DNA from: Strigamia acuminata
Lineage: Eukaryota > Arthropoda > Chilopoda > Geophilomorpha > Linotaeniidae
NCBI GenBank assembly: GCA_949358305.1
Contig: OX442322.1
Location: 3,782,001 to 3,846,000 of the forward strand
Reading direction: 5' to 3'
Length of the DNA stretch: 64,000 bases
This document shows, one piece after another, positions 8,630 to 19,187 of the stretch. Position 1 is the first letter of the stretch. Each line of letters starts with the position of its first letter. Position numbers and translations under genes: made by a program. The notes under the pieces were generated by a model. It was not told the origin of the DNA. It saw nothing but the letters and a program-made list of their open reading frames with translations, and ran no database searches.

Positions 8630-9529
8630 CTACGGCCTGCTGGAGCTTACGAGCTCGCCCTTGGCAATTTCCTTCGCTCGGTCGAGCGTGAGACAGCTTC
8701 GTCCACGTGACATCGTCCTTGGTCGAGCGGCTTCTTCCTGCACCTCACTTCCGGTGCTTTCGACGGCCTGCACAGTTTCGGTAGAAACTTCGGAGCTCTC
8801 TGACGGCGGTGGCGAGTGTCGAAGGAGTTCGACTCTTACACCGGCGTTGGCTTCAGCACGGGTCCAGGTGAGGAAGCGCGGATCAATATAAACAGCCTCG
8901 CCGCGGCTGTTCAAGAACAATCGACACTTCGGGCAGTGAGCCCAACAGCGCTTCTCGTTCGGCTTAATCCTCTTGACAACATAAGGCTCGATCTCTTTTC
9001 TCCAGGGCTCCAAACGCGGTTGCGTTTTTCGTCCTCTGCAATTTGGACATCTCATCAACGAGAAACCCGCGGATGCACCGCAGCACCACCCGCAGCCGAC
9101 GCAAAACGAGCAAATGGTCTCCGTCGCCTGGTCTGTCACGATATTATCGTGCGGGATTCCTGCTGCCATGTCACGCTCACACTGCTCTTTGCGCAGACGG
9201 GCCTTTTCGTCCTTTTTCTTTGCCTTATTGGCCGCGCGATACTCGCGGTTGCGAGAAATGGGCTTCGAAAAACGTAAGGCGCCCGGCGGCGGCTTGTTCC
9301 ATCCGCTTTCCGACGCTGTCGATTCGGCGCCGGCAGGGAGACGCACGACGGACGTCGATTGTCCCGTTGCGGTCGTTGCAGTCGCATTCGACGAAGGGAC
9401 GACGGTTGGCGCTACGCTTGCAGTTGGCGGCCGAAATTCTGGCGAATGCGGGGCCAACGGGACGTTGATAACGTTTGCGGGCGGGTACGCCACCTGGCTC
9501 CTTTTTGAACGGTGTTTACCACCTCCCAT
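8630..9529 (-). pseudogene. GyB-1 ORF3: accessory zinc-binding protein (damaged)
   Basis: Starts at ATG 9529 (MGGGKHRSKRS), directly after a splice-acceptor-like TTGCTTCTGCAG. It contains the ORF3 core: ANKAKKKDEKARLRKEQCERD, GIPHDNI, CSFC (CPFC in GyB-2), GCGW, CPNCRGRKTQ, VVKRIKPNEKRCWAHCPKC and AVYIDPRF. Compared with GyB-2 about 255 bp of the N-terminal half are missing and a 28-bp deletion shifts the end, so the protein stops at RP. No signal peptide or membrane span is seen, so it is not an envelope gene. It is markedly more GC-rich than pol. Confidence 0.75.
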
Positions 9530-9548
9530 CTGCAGAAGCAAATAAATT
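9530..9548 (-). promoter_or_regulatory. Probable 3' splice site in front of ORF3 (GyB-1)
   Basis: On the minus strand TTTGCTTCTGCAG lies immediately before the ORF3 ATG, a pyrimidine-rich tract ending in CAG. The same place in GyB-2 has TTTTGATTAATCAG before ATGGGAGG and in GyA-1 TTTCTATATTTGTAG four bases before the ATG. Conservation of an acceptor-like site suggests ORF3 is made from a spliced subgenomic RNA. No donor was identified. Confidence 0.5.
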
Positions 9549-10735
9549 ATTTTATTAAAATAATTCCACTCTATATAGTCATTCCTTGAGTCCAAAGAAT
9601 TAAAACGTATTATTCGCAACGAAAAACACACAACTCGACTTATTTATAACCCTTAACATGTGATACTAATGAGTCACATTCCCCTCATGTTTATGACAAG
9701 AGAATCGACTCGCCCAAAGGATTTTTCATCAAAAATCGCAACTTGTTGATTTTTTCGAAAGAAAAATTCTCTTTGGTTTTATAAACTATTTAGTTCAATC
9801 TTTGAACACTGAAATAACTTCGTATTAATTAATTAATACTTAGTATAATAAATATCTCAAATCGAAAAATTTACCGCTAAATAATTTATACAAGCCTCGA
9901 CCGCGACTTGATTTAAATAATTAGTGCCTACGTATTTAAATCTCAATAATTCATTATCAAAATTTAATCCAACTATTCGAGTGAACAGTTAAACTTCCAG
10001 AGTGATTTTATACCCAGTCACTTTTATAATACACGTGAACTTTTTATCGGGACGCCGATATTTCAATTGTTGCAAACAATTTTCCAATTCTTTAGTCAAA
10101 GAATATATTTGAAAACTATTTACTGTCGGAACTGAAGTTTTCCTGTTTTGAATGAAGTTGCTAACTGAATTAGCGTTGAAATCTCGGGTGAAGAAGAGAC
10201 GAAGGGACGAAGTCACTTGTATCCACGTGTGTTACAAAGTGTTTGTGTGCAATGAACCCTGGGAATTTTATTCCCTATTAATTGTCGGGTTCGAGGTTTA
10301 ATCACACCTCGTAAGTCTCGTACCTTCGTGAGAATGCGAGATTATCACTTTTCAAAGTAATTCTCTGTATTTTAGTTAAAATACATATAAATCTGACCAA
10401 ATAATAAAATATTCCATCGAATATTTTAATTTATCGCAACAAATTCATATTTTAATATAAATTTCAATAATTATCGTATCACCGTGTCCCCCGGTGTTGA
10501 GATTTTCAATCACTACACCTGTTAGACATGTAAAAAAATTACTGTCTCCAAGTTTTAGATAAAACTTATTAATTCCAACGAAACTACTAAAGTTTGCCCT
10601 GTTGTTGGTATGGTTTCTTAAATACCGCGGAAATATTTCGCACGAAATTTTCATCCGAATATTTAGGATTTGTTTTCGCTCCCGTCGGGGACGAGTGCTA
10701 GTTCGCGGAACTATCGGTTGGGGTTTGCGGGGTTT
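9549..10735 (-). other. GyB-1 spacer between pol and ORF3
   Basis: Non-coding, aligned with 31267-32320 of GyB-2. It carries short perfect hairpins and an internal polypurine-like CCGGGGGACAC (minus, 10486-10496) that resembles the true polypurine tract at the 3' LTR. No ORF is supported. Confidence 0.6.
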
Positions 10736-12964
10736 TCAAGGCGTTTTCTTTGGAACTTCGCCTCTTTTTAATGCCGCTTTCTTTTCTATAGCAGTTAATC
10801 GTTGTCTGTGTCTATGTTTAGACTTTGTGGGCGCAGATTTGTCAGCCTGCACCGAAGTTGAGTCGGATAATTCCATTGGAATTTCTGGAGAAGTTTCTGG
10901 AATTAATTCCATTTCTTCAGTGTGATTACTTTCGTCCATCCATTTAGGATTTTCTTGATTGGAATAAGAGGCCGATTTCTGCCCTACTTTCCAGGTCTCA
11001 ATCGGGTACGACGGAGTATAGGAGTACAACGCTTTAATGTTCACTGATTTTTCGATCGAATCATCAGCTAATTTACGTAATCTATACGCTCCGCCAGGAT
11101 GTACTTTAGTAATTTCCCACGGACCATCTCTTTTCTCAGCAAAACCAGCGGAGATATTTTTATCTGCACACGAGAGAATGTGAGTTTGTTTCCAAACTAA
11201 GTCTCCGACTTCGAACTCCGTAATTACGAACTTTTGTTCGTGAATTTTTCTATGTTGTTCAAAATTCAATTGAATTCTGCGATGCATCTCTTGATGCGAT
11301 CTGCGTAATACATCTAATAGTACTCTGACATATTTTTCTGGATTGTTCTTGTCAAATGGATTGGCATGTTTAATAATCCTCGGGTCGAAAGGTAGAGTTA
11401 CAATCCTTCCCGTATTAAGCAGCATTGGGCTTGATCCCGTTGCCGATGACACATTATTACGCATTGCGAATGCAAATTCGTCTAAATAACGTGGCCATAG
11501 GGTGTGCACATCTGTGTACAGGGCAAGCATCATCTTGATGTCCCTATTGGCTCGCTCTGTCGGGTTCGCCTGGGCATGATACGTGCTCGTATGAGCCGGG
11601 GGAATGTTGTACATTTTGCAATATTCGTTGTAGATGTCGGAAGCAAATTGCTTTCCATTATCACTCACAATCTTTTTGGGGTGTCCCCAACTGTTTGCAA
11701 CAGATCTTAATTCCTGAACGCAGTTAGCGCTCGTGGCTTGAGTTAAGGCTTTAACTTCAACGTATTTAGTACAGTTGTCAATTATGACAAAAATGTACCG
11801 GTTTTGGGACCTTCCCGCGGGTTTTGGGCCCATCAAGTCCATGTTAATACATTCCCAAGGATTGGTCATGTTGTGGGGCGTGTAAGGAGCTGCGTGCTTT
11901 TTCTGTTGAATAGGCTTGTACTGGGCACAGTGCGTGCAGCTTTTGACGTAGTTCCTGACACTTCTACTCATACCAGGCCAGAAATATATTAAACGAGTTT
12001 TCTTAAGCGTCTTACTCATTCCAGCGTGACCGCTTAGGGCGTGGCCATGACAAGCGAAGAGTACTCGTTTTACGAGTGAGCTGGGTACAACGGCTTTAAA
12101 GCCGTTTCCCGAATCGTTTAATTCCTCTTCGAACGAAGGGTTAAAATAGATGATCATTTGATCACCATCATCTTCCTTTTTGTCTAAACAATAGTTTTTG
12201 ACTTTGTTTTTCCATTCTTTCATTTCAGATTGTGGTATCCCAACAATCTTGTCATTTAATTCAGTATCTAACAACTGAGCATCTATTATTTCTCTCCTTG
12301 TAGGAGGAACTTCTTTAAGCACTTCTGTCAACGCACTGTACAAGGTTTCTTGTACTTCCTCCCCCTCCCTTTCTTCAGAACATTCTTTAGAATTTTCTGA
12401 AAAATGGACACGCACACTAGCTAAGTATTCTCGTTTTTCTGGGGCACGATTTAATGAAACAGAAGGATTTCCGTCCCACTCGGGCCAGTATTGTTTAATT
12501 TCGACAGGTTCCACATGATCGCGAAGAGGAATGTCTTCCTCTGTTAGTGGAGCTCTAGAAAGTGCGTCTGCAACTTGATTGGCGGCACCTTTTCGAAAAA
12601 TAATTTTAAAATTTCCACATTGGATTCTTAAGGCCCATCGGCCAAATTTTCCAGATGCTTCAGGCGTTCGCATCAACCATTTCAGTGTTTCAGCATCTGA
12701 CTCTAAAGTAAACGTACCATATTCGAGATATGGTTTAAATCGATCGATAGCCCACACGACTGCGAGACATTCAAGTTCGGGCGTTGTATAACGCTTCTCT
12801 GCTCCACGTAAAACTCTGCTTGCGTAAGCTACAGGTCTGGGTACAGAAATGTTTTTCTGTTTCTTTTCATCGAATATATCGACATCTTGGCAGAGGACAG
12901 CTCCTAAGCCTTCATGAGAAGCGTCAGTCATGACAACAAATGGCAAAGTCATATCTGGTTTGTG
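10736..12964 (-). pseudogene. GyB-1 pol, RNase H and integrase part
   Basis: Minus-strand frame with RNase H (VVMTDASHEGLGAVLCQD, YTTPELECLAVVWAI, ESDAETLKWL, NQVADALSRAP), an integrase zinc finger (CHGHALSGHAGM ... SCTHCAQYK), a DDE core (CINMDLMGPKPAG, SDNGKQF, NPTERANRD) and an SH3-like C-terminus (VGDLVWKQTHIL). It ends early at TGA (10736-10738), where GyB-2 has CGA, losing the last ~55 residues. Eight codons are also missing near 12255 relative to GyB-2. Upstream it is cut by the MITE. Confidence 0.88.
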
Positions 12965-13183
12965 TATACTCTGGTTCGACTCAAGAGTATGCCCTTCTGA
13001 GAGCCGCATCACTGGTGTAGTGATCCAAAAATGTAGTAATAATCATAATAAAAATAAGAACTACTTCCAGAACTACTTCTCCTAGTGGAGATTCTTTACT
13101 CTATGGTAATACAGACTAGAGTTAGGAGTAATGCGGCTCGGCCAATGGGAGAAGGGTATACTCTTGAGTCGAACAAGAGTATA
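12965..13183. mobile_element. MITE of 215 bp with hairpin-forming ends, TA target duplication
   Basis: The segment 12967-13181 is absent from GyB-2 at the same place. Both ends read TACTC... in opposite orientation over about 50 bp (GGTTCGACTCAAGAGTATGCCCT at the left in pieces, matched by GTTCGACTCAAGAGTATACCCT at the right), including GAGCCGCAT. TA flanks both sides (12965-12966 and 13182-13183). Each terminus also folds on itself: ATACTCTTG, loop ttcgact, CAAGAGTAT at the right end. There is no coding capacity. TA duplication suggests mobilisation by a Tc1/mariner-type transposase. Confidence 0.75.
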
Positions 13184-13445
13184 GACAATTGTCGCCACAA
13201 AGTAGCTCTTTAATTTTATTAAAAGCTTCTGTCTGCTCATCTCCCCATTCAAATGGAGTTTTCTCATTCATCATACGTGTGTATGGTGCGGCAAAAGTTC
13301 CGTGATTTGGAACAAACTTCCTGAAGAAGTTAGTCATGCCGTGAAAGCGCTGAATGTCTTTAGCACATGTGGGGGTGGAAAACTTCATAATCGCCGATAT
13401 TTTATCGGCATCACCGAAGAGACCGTCAGGTTTGATCCAATGGCC
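13184..13445 (-). pseudogene. GyB-1 pol, end of RT (between MITE and GyC)
   Basis: Encodes the RT thumb/connection segment (WIKPDGLFGDADKISAI, DIQRFHGMTNFFRKF, EWGDEQTEAFNKIKELLCGDNC). The upstream half of the same gene resumes at 19188 beyond GyC. The break falls in the conserved LGH motif, with GGCC repeated on both sides. Confidence 0.85.
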
Positions 13446-13672
13446 TGTTGTGTTTAGCACAACTGATTAATTGTTAATTAAGTTTGAGTGTAATAATTGA
13501 TTGTAAATTGCATACGAGTAATTGTTAAGACGGTTGTCTTGGGCAACCGTTGGAATAAAAAGGTTAGAACATGTTCGGTTGCAAATGAGAAAAGTTGCCT
13601 TTTCCTTGATCTCATGAAAAGACACAAAAGTCAGTAGTGTTAGCTTATATATTTGGAATCACAAACACTAAA
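13446..13672 (+). repeat. GyC 5' LTR
   Basis: Begins TGTTGTGTTTAGCACAACTG and ends CACAAACACTAAA, identical in length to the 3' copy. It contains two perfect hairpins: GTTGTG/CACAAC with loop tttag (13447-13463) and ACGGTTG/CAACCGT with loop tcttggg (13530-13550). A TATATATT sequence near 13646 could be the TATA box but lies very close to the LTR end. Confidence 0.92.
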
Positions 13673-13673
13673 T

Positions 13674-13691
13674 TGGCGCAGTCGACTTGCT
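13674..13691 (+). promoter_or_regulatory. GyC primer binding site
   Basis: TGGCGCAGTCGACTTGCT starts two bases after the 5' LTR. A primer site opening TGGCGCAGTCG is known in insect Gypsy elements such as 17.6 and is attributed to a serine tRNA; that match is from memory. Confidence 0.6.
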
Positions 13692-14183
13692 GTCGAGCCG
13701 AGAAAGAAGGGAACACGACTACACAGGTATGTCGTATGAATTTCGAAGCGGAATTCCGTGTGAAATCCCAAGCTAAAGTTAAAAAGACGTCGCTGTATTG
13801 TCGAACGTCGGACGTTCGTTTCATGCCGGAGATCGGTTGTGTTTCTCCGAGGAGACGTCGCATCATCGTCGAACGTCGTGCGTTCGTTTTCTTTTTTGCG
13901 ATACAAGTAGGACATTTGGTTTTGTCCGCATTGTGAGACGATTAATTTCGCGAGGAGCGGGATTATTTTCGGAATTTGAGCTGGACATCTGCGGTTGGTC
14001 TGCAATTCGTCGTGTTGGCGTGTCAACCTGGAGAGATTCTTCGTGTGGCGCCAGATGAAAGCAACAAGCTGTTGTGTATTATTGTGTACTTTTTATTTTT
14101 ATTTTCTTTTTATTTTTCCCGAGAAGGGAATTTCCGACTTTGGAGTGAGCAGCCGTTTTTGGTCATCGACGTTCGAATCCAAG

Positions 14184-17100
14184 ATGGCGGCACCCAAAAT
14201 GATTCTTGGCCATCCTGGGCCTTTTGAGGGAAAGTATGCAGCGGACTGGGACCGCTATTTGGAGCGGGTGGCTGAGTTCCGTGCACTCAACGACATTCCT
14301 GATTTAAAGCAGAAGTCCTTGCTTTTGTCACTTATTGGTGCTAAAGCTTATGCTGAGCTTCAGAAAGCTGCCCATCCAGAGAAGTTGGCCACCAAGGACT
14401 ACCAACAGGTTGTGGACTTGATGAGATTACATCTGGAGCCTGTTGCCCAACCACATGTCTGCAGACAGAGGCTGGGCTTACGCATGCGCAAGAAGGAGGA
14501 GTCAGTGGAGGACTACCTGACCGTGTTGAAGGGTTTGGCCCAACCATGCGGATTTACCACACCTGAAGAGACCGACACCGGCGTGCTTAATGCATTCCTC
14601 CGTGGTATCAATGATTCAAGCATGCGTAAGTATATTATGCTATATGAGAACTTGACATTAAAACAAGCAGCAAAGCTTGCCACCTCGTACGAGTCGGCGA
14701 TGGCGACACCGTCGGCCGCAGTGGACCCCGAGATCACTGCTGCAGTGCCGCAGCATTTGATGGAAGCATCGATCAACCAGTTCAGGCAAGCCCGCTCGGG
14801 CAGACGTGGTGGAGCCCTGGGAGCTGGCACGTCGAGTGCGGGTGTTGCAAGTGGCGTTTCTTTTGGTGCTCAGGCGGGCCAGAGCGGTCGTCAGGGCCGT
14901 GGTGGTTTTTCCGGCAGGTGGCAACGAGGAGGACAACGAGGAGGTGCGGGTGGCGCCAGCGGTGTCGCCTGTTGGCACTGCGGCGGCCCGCACTTCCGCC
15001 ATCAGTGCCCCGAGTGGACCAGCAAGAATGCAGGGGGATTGAACAATGCAGTGCAGGGTAGTGACACAAGCCCAAAGCCAGAGTTTAGGCAGAAGACTGT
15101 ACCGGTCAACACGCTTGGTTGGCAAGAGGTGGAGGATGATGACATTCCTCCGGACTCATGGGACGTTTTTGGCATTGAGGAAGGTAGTGAAATTTATCCC
15201 CCGGTTTGGTTGAAGTTGAATGTGTGTGGCCATGAGTGGCAGTTCCAGGTGGACTCCGGGGCTGAGCGGTCATTAATAACTTGGGCCCAGTTTACATCGC
15301 TCACAGGAGTTGACAGTTGCTTTCCCGCGCTGCGCAAATTCGAAAGGAATCTTAGAACTTACACTGGTGCCCCAATTACAGTGTTTGGTCAAGTGGCCCT
15401 GCCGGTCACCTATTTGGATAGGTCTGAGACGGTGGATCTACTGGTGGTCAGTGGCTCTGGCCCTAACCTTTTGGGAAGGGACCTCATGCAGCGCTTAGGG
15501 ATTAGGATCGAGCAGGACCCAAGCGCGGCGCAGGCAAGTGACCTGCCACCATTGGAGGTTCATACAGCATCCAATGCCCCTGTGCAGGAGCAGTTGGCTG
15601 ATCTTTTGCACAAATATGCAAAAGTTTTTGAGGTTGGCTTGGGTGCATTCAACGGGCCTCCAATAGATTTAAAAATGAGGGAGAATATTACCCCCAGATT
15701 TTTTAGGCCCCGACCAGTGCCGATTCCGTTACGCCCTCTTGTAGAGGCTGAGATTGACCGCCTTGTGGTGGAGGGCATTTTCACGCCCATCACATTCTCT
15801 GAATGGGCGACGCCTCTCGTGGTCGTTCGGAAAAAGGATGGCGGCGTTCGCCTTTGCGGCGACTATAGGTCGACCATAAACGCCGCCATCCAACCCGACC
15901 CTTACCCATTACCCGCCATTGCTGACATCTTCGCTCAGGTAGGGGATGCAAAGTTTTTTTCTAAACTTGATTATCGGCATGCCTACCTTCAGCTGCCTCT
16001 GACCCCGAATTCAGCAAAAATTGCGGCGGTTAACACCATTAAGGGTTTAATGGCGGTTAACCGCCTACCATTTGGGACCATCTCCAGCAGTGGGATATTT
16101 CAGAGGTGTGCCGAGCGAGTAATGGTGGGTATAAACAAGATATATATTTACCAAGACGATATCTTGGTGGCAACTGCGACCATTGTTGACCATTTTGTCA
16201 TCTTAACTCAGGTACTTCACAGATTGTTGAAAAAGGGATTGCGCTTGTGCAAAGGCAAATGTGTTTTTTGTGTAACTTCTGTGGAATTTTTGGGTTTTAG
16301 ATTAGCGGACGGTGGGGTGTCCCCGCTACCAGAAAGAGTGAGGGCAATCACACTTATTCCGCCCCCGACTAGTGTTACCGAGGTTAAGTCCTTTTTGGGA
16401 CTTGTTAATTTTTACGGGCAATTTGTTGATGGCTTGTCGACTTTGGCTGCGCCTTTGTACGCTTTGTTAGTTAAGGGGCAGCCTTGGGTGTGGTCATCTG
16501 CCCAGGTTGCCGCCTTTGGTCAGATTAAGCAGGCGTTAGCTGGCGCGCCCGTCCTCAGGTTTTACGACCTTTCCCGACCGGCCGTCGTGGTCGCTGATGC
16601 TTCGCCAGTTGGTGTTGGGGCTGTCCTTAGCCAGGTGGGCGAGGACGAGCGGGAGTGGCCGGTGGTTTTCGCTTCGCGCTCCTTGTCGTCTGCGGAAAGA
16701 AATTATGTGCAGATAGACAAGGAGGCGCTTGCAATTATGTTCGCGGTGAAGCGATTTCATCAGTACGTGTGCGGCAGGCATTTCACAATATATACTGACC
16801 ACCGGCCCCTGCTGGGCATCCTTGGAAATGACCGTCCCATTGCTAACATCATTTCCCCCAGAATGCTGCGCTGGGCATTGTCGCTCGCGTGTTATGATTA
16901 TGAGCTTCGTTTCAGGAAGGGAGTCGATGTGTCAAACGCGGACGCGCTCAGCCGAGCCCCAGTGGACGCCCCGGCACCTGCAAAGGACGAGATACATACT
17001 TTTTTGACCGAATTGGTTGGTGAGAGCCTGATTAGCAGGGACGAGTTGGTGGCGGCGACCAGTCATGATGACCAGTTGCGCCGGGTTGTCCGAATGGTTG

Positions 17101-17357
17101 TGACGGGCGTGTGGTCTGACGATGACGACGCAGGTGCAATGGCCCCTCTTAAACAGCGATTTGCTAACTTTTCGCTGGATGCGGGTGTGTTATTCTGGGG
17201 CGATAGGTTTCTTGTCCCGGCCGCACTGGTGCCGCGTGCCCTTTTGCTGTTGCACGACGGGCACGTGGGTGTCGTCTCCATGAAGGGGCGCGCGCGTGCT
17301 GCGCTGTGGTGGCCGGCGGTGAATGCGGACATAGTCGCGTATTGCGCGGCGTGTTAA
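14184..17357 (+). CDS. GyC gag-pol: gag, protease, RT, RNase H, integrase zinc finger
   Basis: The frame is open from 13995, but the ATG at 14184 (MAAPKMILGHPGPFEGKY) in AAGATGGCGGC context is the likely start, giving 1057 codons. Order: gag with helical capsid-like region, Gly/Arg-rich linker, zinc knuckle CWHCGGPHFRHQC (about 14974), protease VDSGAERS (about 15250), RT with RLCGDYRSTINA and active site YQDD (about 16150), RNase H VADASPVGVGAVLSQ and TDHRPLLG, and the integrase zinc finger HDGHVGVVSMKG ... AYCAAC. A TAA at 17355-17357 stops translation before the catalytic integrase core. The same frame continues beyond it. Confidence 0.9.
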   Translation: MAAPKMILGHPGPFEGKYAADWDRYLERVAEFRALNDIPDLKQKSLLLSLIGAKAYAELQKAAHPEKLATKDYQQVVDLMRLHLEPVAQPHVCRQRLGLRMRKKEESVEDYLTVLKGLAQPCGFTTPEETDTGVLNAFLRGINDSSMRKYIMLYENLTLKQAAKLATSYESAMATPSAAVDPEITAAVPQHLMEASINQFRQARSGRRGGALGAGTSSAGVASGVSFGAQAGQSGRQGRGGFSGRWQRGGQRGGAGGASGVACWHCGGPHFRHQCPEWTSKNAGGLNNAVQGSDTSPKPEFRQKTVPVNTLGWQEVEDDDIPPDSWDVFGIEEGSEIYPPVWLKLNVCGHEWQFQVDSGAERSLITWAQFTSLTGVDSCFPALRKFERNLRTYTGAPITVFGQVALPVTYLDRSETVDLLVVSGSGPNLLGRDLMQRLGIRIEQDPSAAQASDLPPLEVHTASNAPVQEQLADLLHKYAKVFEVGLGAFNGPPIDLKMRENITPRFFRPRPVPIPLRPLVEAEIDRLVVEGIFTPITFSEWATPLVVVRKKDGGVRLCGDYRSTINAAIQPDPYPLPAIADIFAQVGDAKFFSKLDYRHAYLQLPLTPNSAKIAAVNTIKGLMAVNRLPFGTISSSGIFQRCAERVMVGINKIYIYQDDILVATATIVDHFVILTQVLHRLLKKGLRLCKGKCVFCVTSVEFLGFRLADGGVSPLPERVRAITLIPPPTSVTEVKSFLGLVNFYGQFVDGLSTLAAPLYALLVKGQPWVWSSAQVAAFGQIKQALAGAPVLRFYDLSRPAVVVADASPVGVGAVLSQVGEDEREWPVVFASRSLSSAERNYVQIDKEALAIMFAVKRFHQYVCGRHFTIYTDHRPLLGILGNDRPIANIISPRMLRWALSLACYDYELRFRKGVDVSNADALSRAPVDAPAPAKDEIHTFLTELVGESLISRDELVAATSHDDQLRRVVRMVVTGVWSDDDDAGAMAPLKQRFANFSLDAGVLFWGDRFLVPAALVPRALLLLHDGHVGVVSMKGRARAALWWPAVNADIVAYCAAC

Positions 17358-18869
17358 GTTTGCAGGAGATTGGATCCCTTACCCCCTCGCGTCCAGCCGG
17401 TCAGTTGGCCGCGTGCTACGTCACCATGGGAGCGTGTCCACCTGGATTACGCGGGCCCCCTTTTAGGAAAAATGGTCCTAATTGTGGTGGACGCGTTTTC
17501 CGGGTGGATAGAGGCGCAGGCTGTCGCCTCCGCAACTAGCAGCGCCACAATTGCCATTTTGAGGCGCCTGTTTGCAGGTTTTGGGTTGCCCACCACCGTC
17601 GTCTCGGACAACGCGACGTGTTTCTCGTCGCAGGCCTTTCGCGAGTTTTTGGCCAACAACTTGATCACGCAGTTGTGGTCACCCCCGTACCACCCACAAA
17701 GCAACGGCCGGGCTGAGAGAGGGGTGCGTGAGTTTAAGGAGCGCCTGGCTAAGATCGCCATTGGCGACCTCGACACGCGCATCTCTCGAGTGTTATTTGC
17801 CCTCCACTCGTCGGTGGGGGGAAGGGACGGATTAACTCCGGCCCATCGCTTCCTCGCGCGGCCCTTGCGCACGCACATACAACTTCCTGCGGTCAGCCGT
17901 ACTGAGGAGTCCACGGTCAATGTGACCGGCGGAAGCTTTAGGGGTTTCAAAATTCACGACCCAGTTTGGTATAAGGTTTTTCCAGCCACTATAAAAGCTT
18001 GGAGGGCTGCCACCATTCTTGCAAAGAAAGGTATTGTGTCGTACGAGATAGTGGACCAGGAAACTGGGCAGAGACAGGTGCGCCATATCAATCATCTACG
18101 ACGGCGCGTGCTACCTGATGGATTTGCCCACGCAGCCCAAGATGTGGATTTTCCTGAGAGCCGTGACCAAACTGTGTTGACCGACCCCGAGACGCCGGTG
18201 CCAAGTTTATCATTGGAACAATTGTGGATGTTCTCTGCGGCGCCCGCAGTTGTGCAGTCGTCGTCTTCATCTTCTGCAGCTTCTTTGGCAGAACCGGGTA
18301 TACCTGACATTATTAATCAACCTATTATTATAGATGAAGCAGTAGTCTTTGACCATGGTCCGGCGAAGCGGGTTGTTCCCATTGAAATCGTTGAGGGTGA
18401 GAAAGTGTTGGACAGGAGGCGTCTCAGTGTTTGCTTGGAGCGAATCGACGACTTGTTGCCGGATTTGATGCCCCTCGTGCCGATACAGGCTGATGTGCCC
18501 CCCGCAATGGATGTTCCAGTACCAAGGGATGTCCCTACAGTCTTGGAGATTCCGATGGGGAGCCGGGTGCGTCTCACGCCGGACGGCTTGCTGCCCGTTG
18601 TTGATGGCGCGGTACCCGGCCCGAGTGGGGAGCTGTCGGACGCGCCGTTGCGCCTGTCATCCGACAGTAGTGGTTCTTCAAGCGAACGAGAGATGAGCGA
18701 GGGACCCGACGGACCAGTGGATGTTCCGGCTACGCAGCGCCGGTACCCAGCTCGCGAGAGACGACCACCGGAGTGGCTGCGAGACCCAAACTTTGTTCAG
18801 TCTGCAGCTAAAAAGCGCAGAAAAAAGTTACGCAAGCACGTAGAGAATGAGCAGACCGATCCGAAGTAG
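17358..18869 (+). pseudogene. GyC integrase core and C-terminus, after in-frame stop
   Basis: Same frame as the preceding gag-pol, separated only by one TAA. It carries the DDE core: D in VHLDYAGPLL, D in VVSDNATCF, E in NGRAERGVREF. It then has an SH3-like region (GFKIHDPVWYKVF) and a long Ser/Asp-rich tail ending in a basic patch. The first ATG after the stop is at 17370. It is most simply a nonsense mutation in an otherwise intact young copy. Programmed readthrough is possible but has no supporting signal here. Confidence 0.88.
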
Positions 18870-18956
18870 TGTCGAGTTGGTTAAATCAATTAGTTGTTTC
18901 AATTGCATTGTATTTCGGTAAATTTTCTTGTGACTCGCAAAAATCTGGGAGAGTGA

Positions 18957-19183
18957 TGTTGTGTTTAGCACAACTGATTAATTGTTAATTAAGTTTGAGT
19001 GTAATAATTGATTGTAAATTGCATACGAGTAATTGTTAAGACGGTTGTCTTGGGCAACCGTTGGAATAAAAAGGTTAGAACATGTTCGGTTGCAAATGAG
19101 AAAAGTTGCCTTTTCCTTGATCTCATGAAGAGACACAAAAGTCAGTAGTGTTAGCTTATATATTTGGAATCACAAACACTAAA
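18957..19183 (+). repeat. GyC 3' LTR
   Basis: 227 bp, matching the 5' LTR. It is preceded by a purine-rich tract (AATCTGGGAGAGTGA, about 18942-18956) suited to plus-strand priming. Confidence 0.92.
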
Positions 19184-19187
19184 GGCC

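Larger units (their letters stand above)
13446..19183 (+). mobile_element. GyC: complete 5.7-kb Ty3/Gypsy element
   Basis: Two 227-bp LTRs (13446-13672 and 18957-19183) flank a gag-pol unit. TSD GGCC occurs at 13442-13445 and 19184-19187, and deleting the element with one TSD restores the GyB-1 RT frame. The LTRs differ at one site I noticed (CATGAAAAGAC against CATGAAGAGAC), so the insertion is young. The gag-pol frame has a single in-frame stop at 17355. Confidence 0.93.

Noticed and set aside
9043-9545. Antisense ORFs of 141-153 codons opposite ORF3 (also at 32592-33076)
   Set aside because: They are shadows of the GC-rich ORF3 region, with no recognisable motifs. ORF3 homology lies on the other strand.
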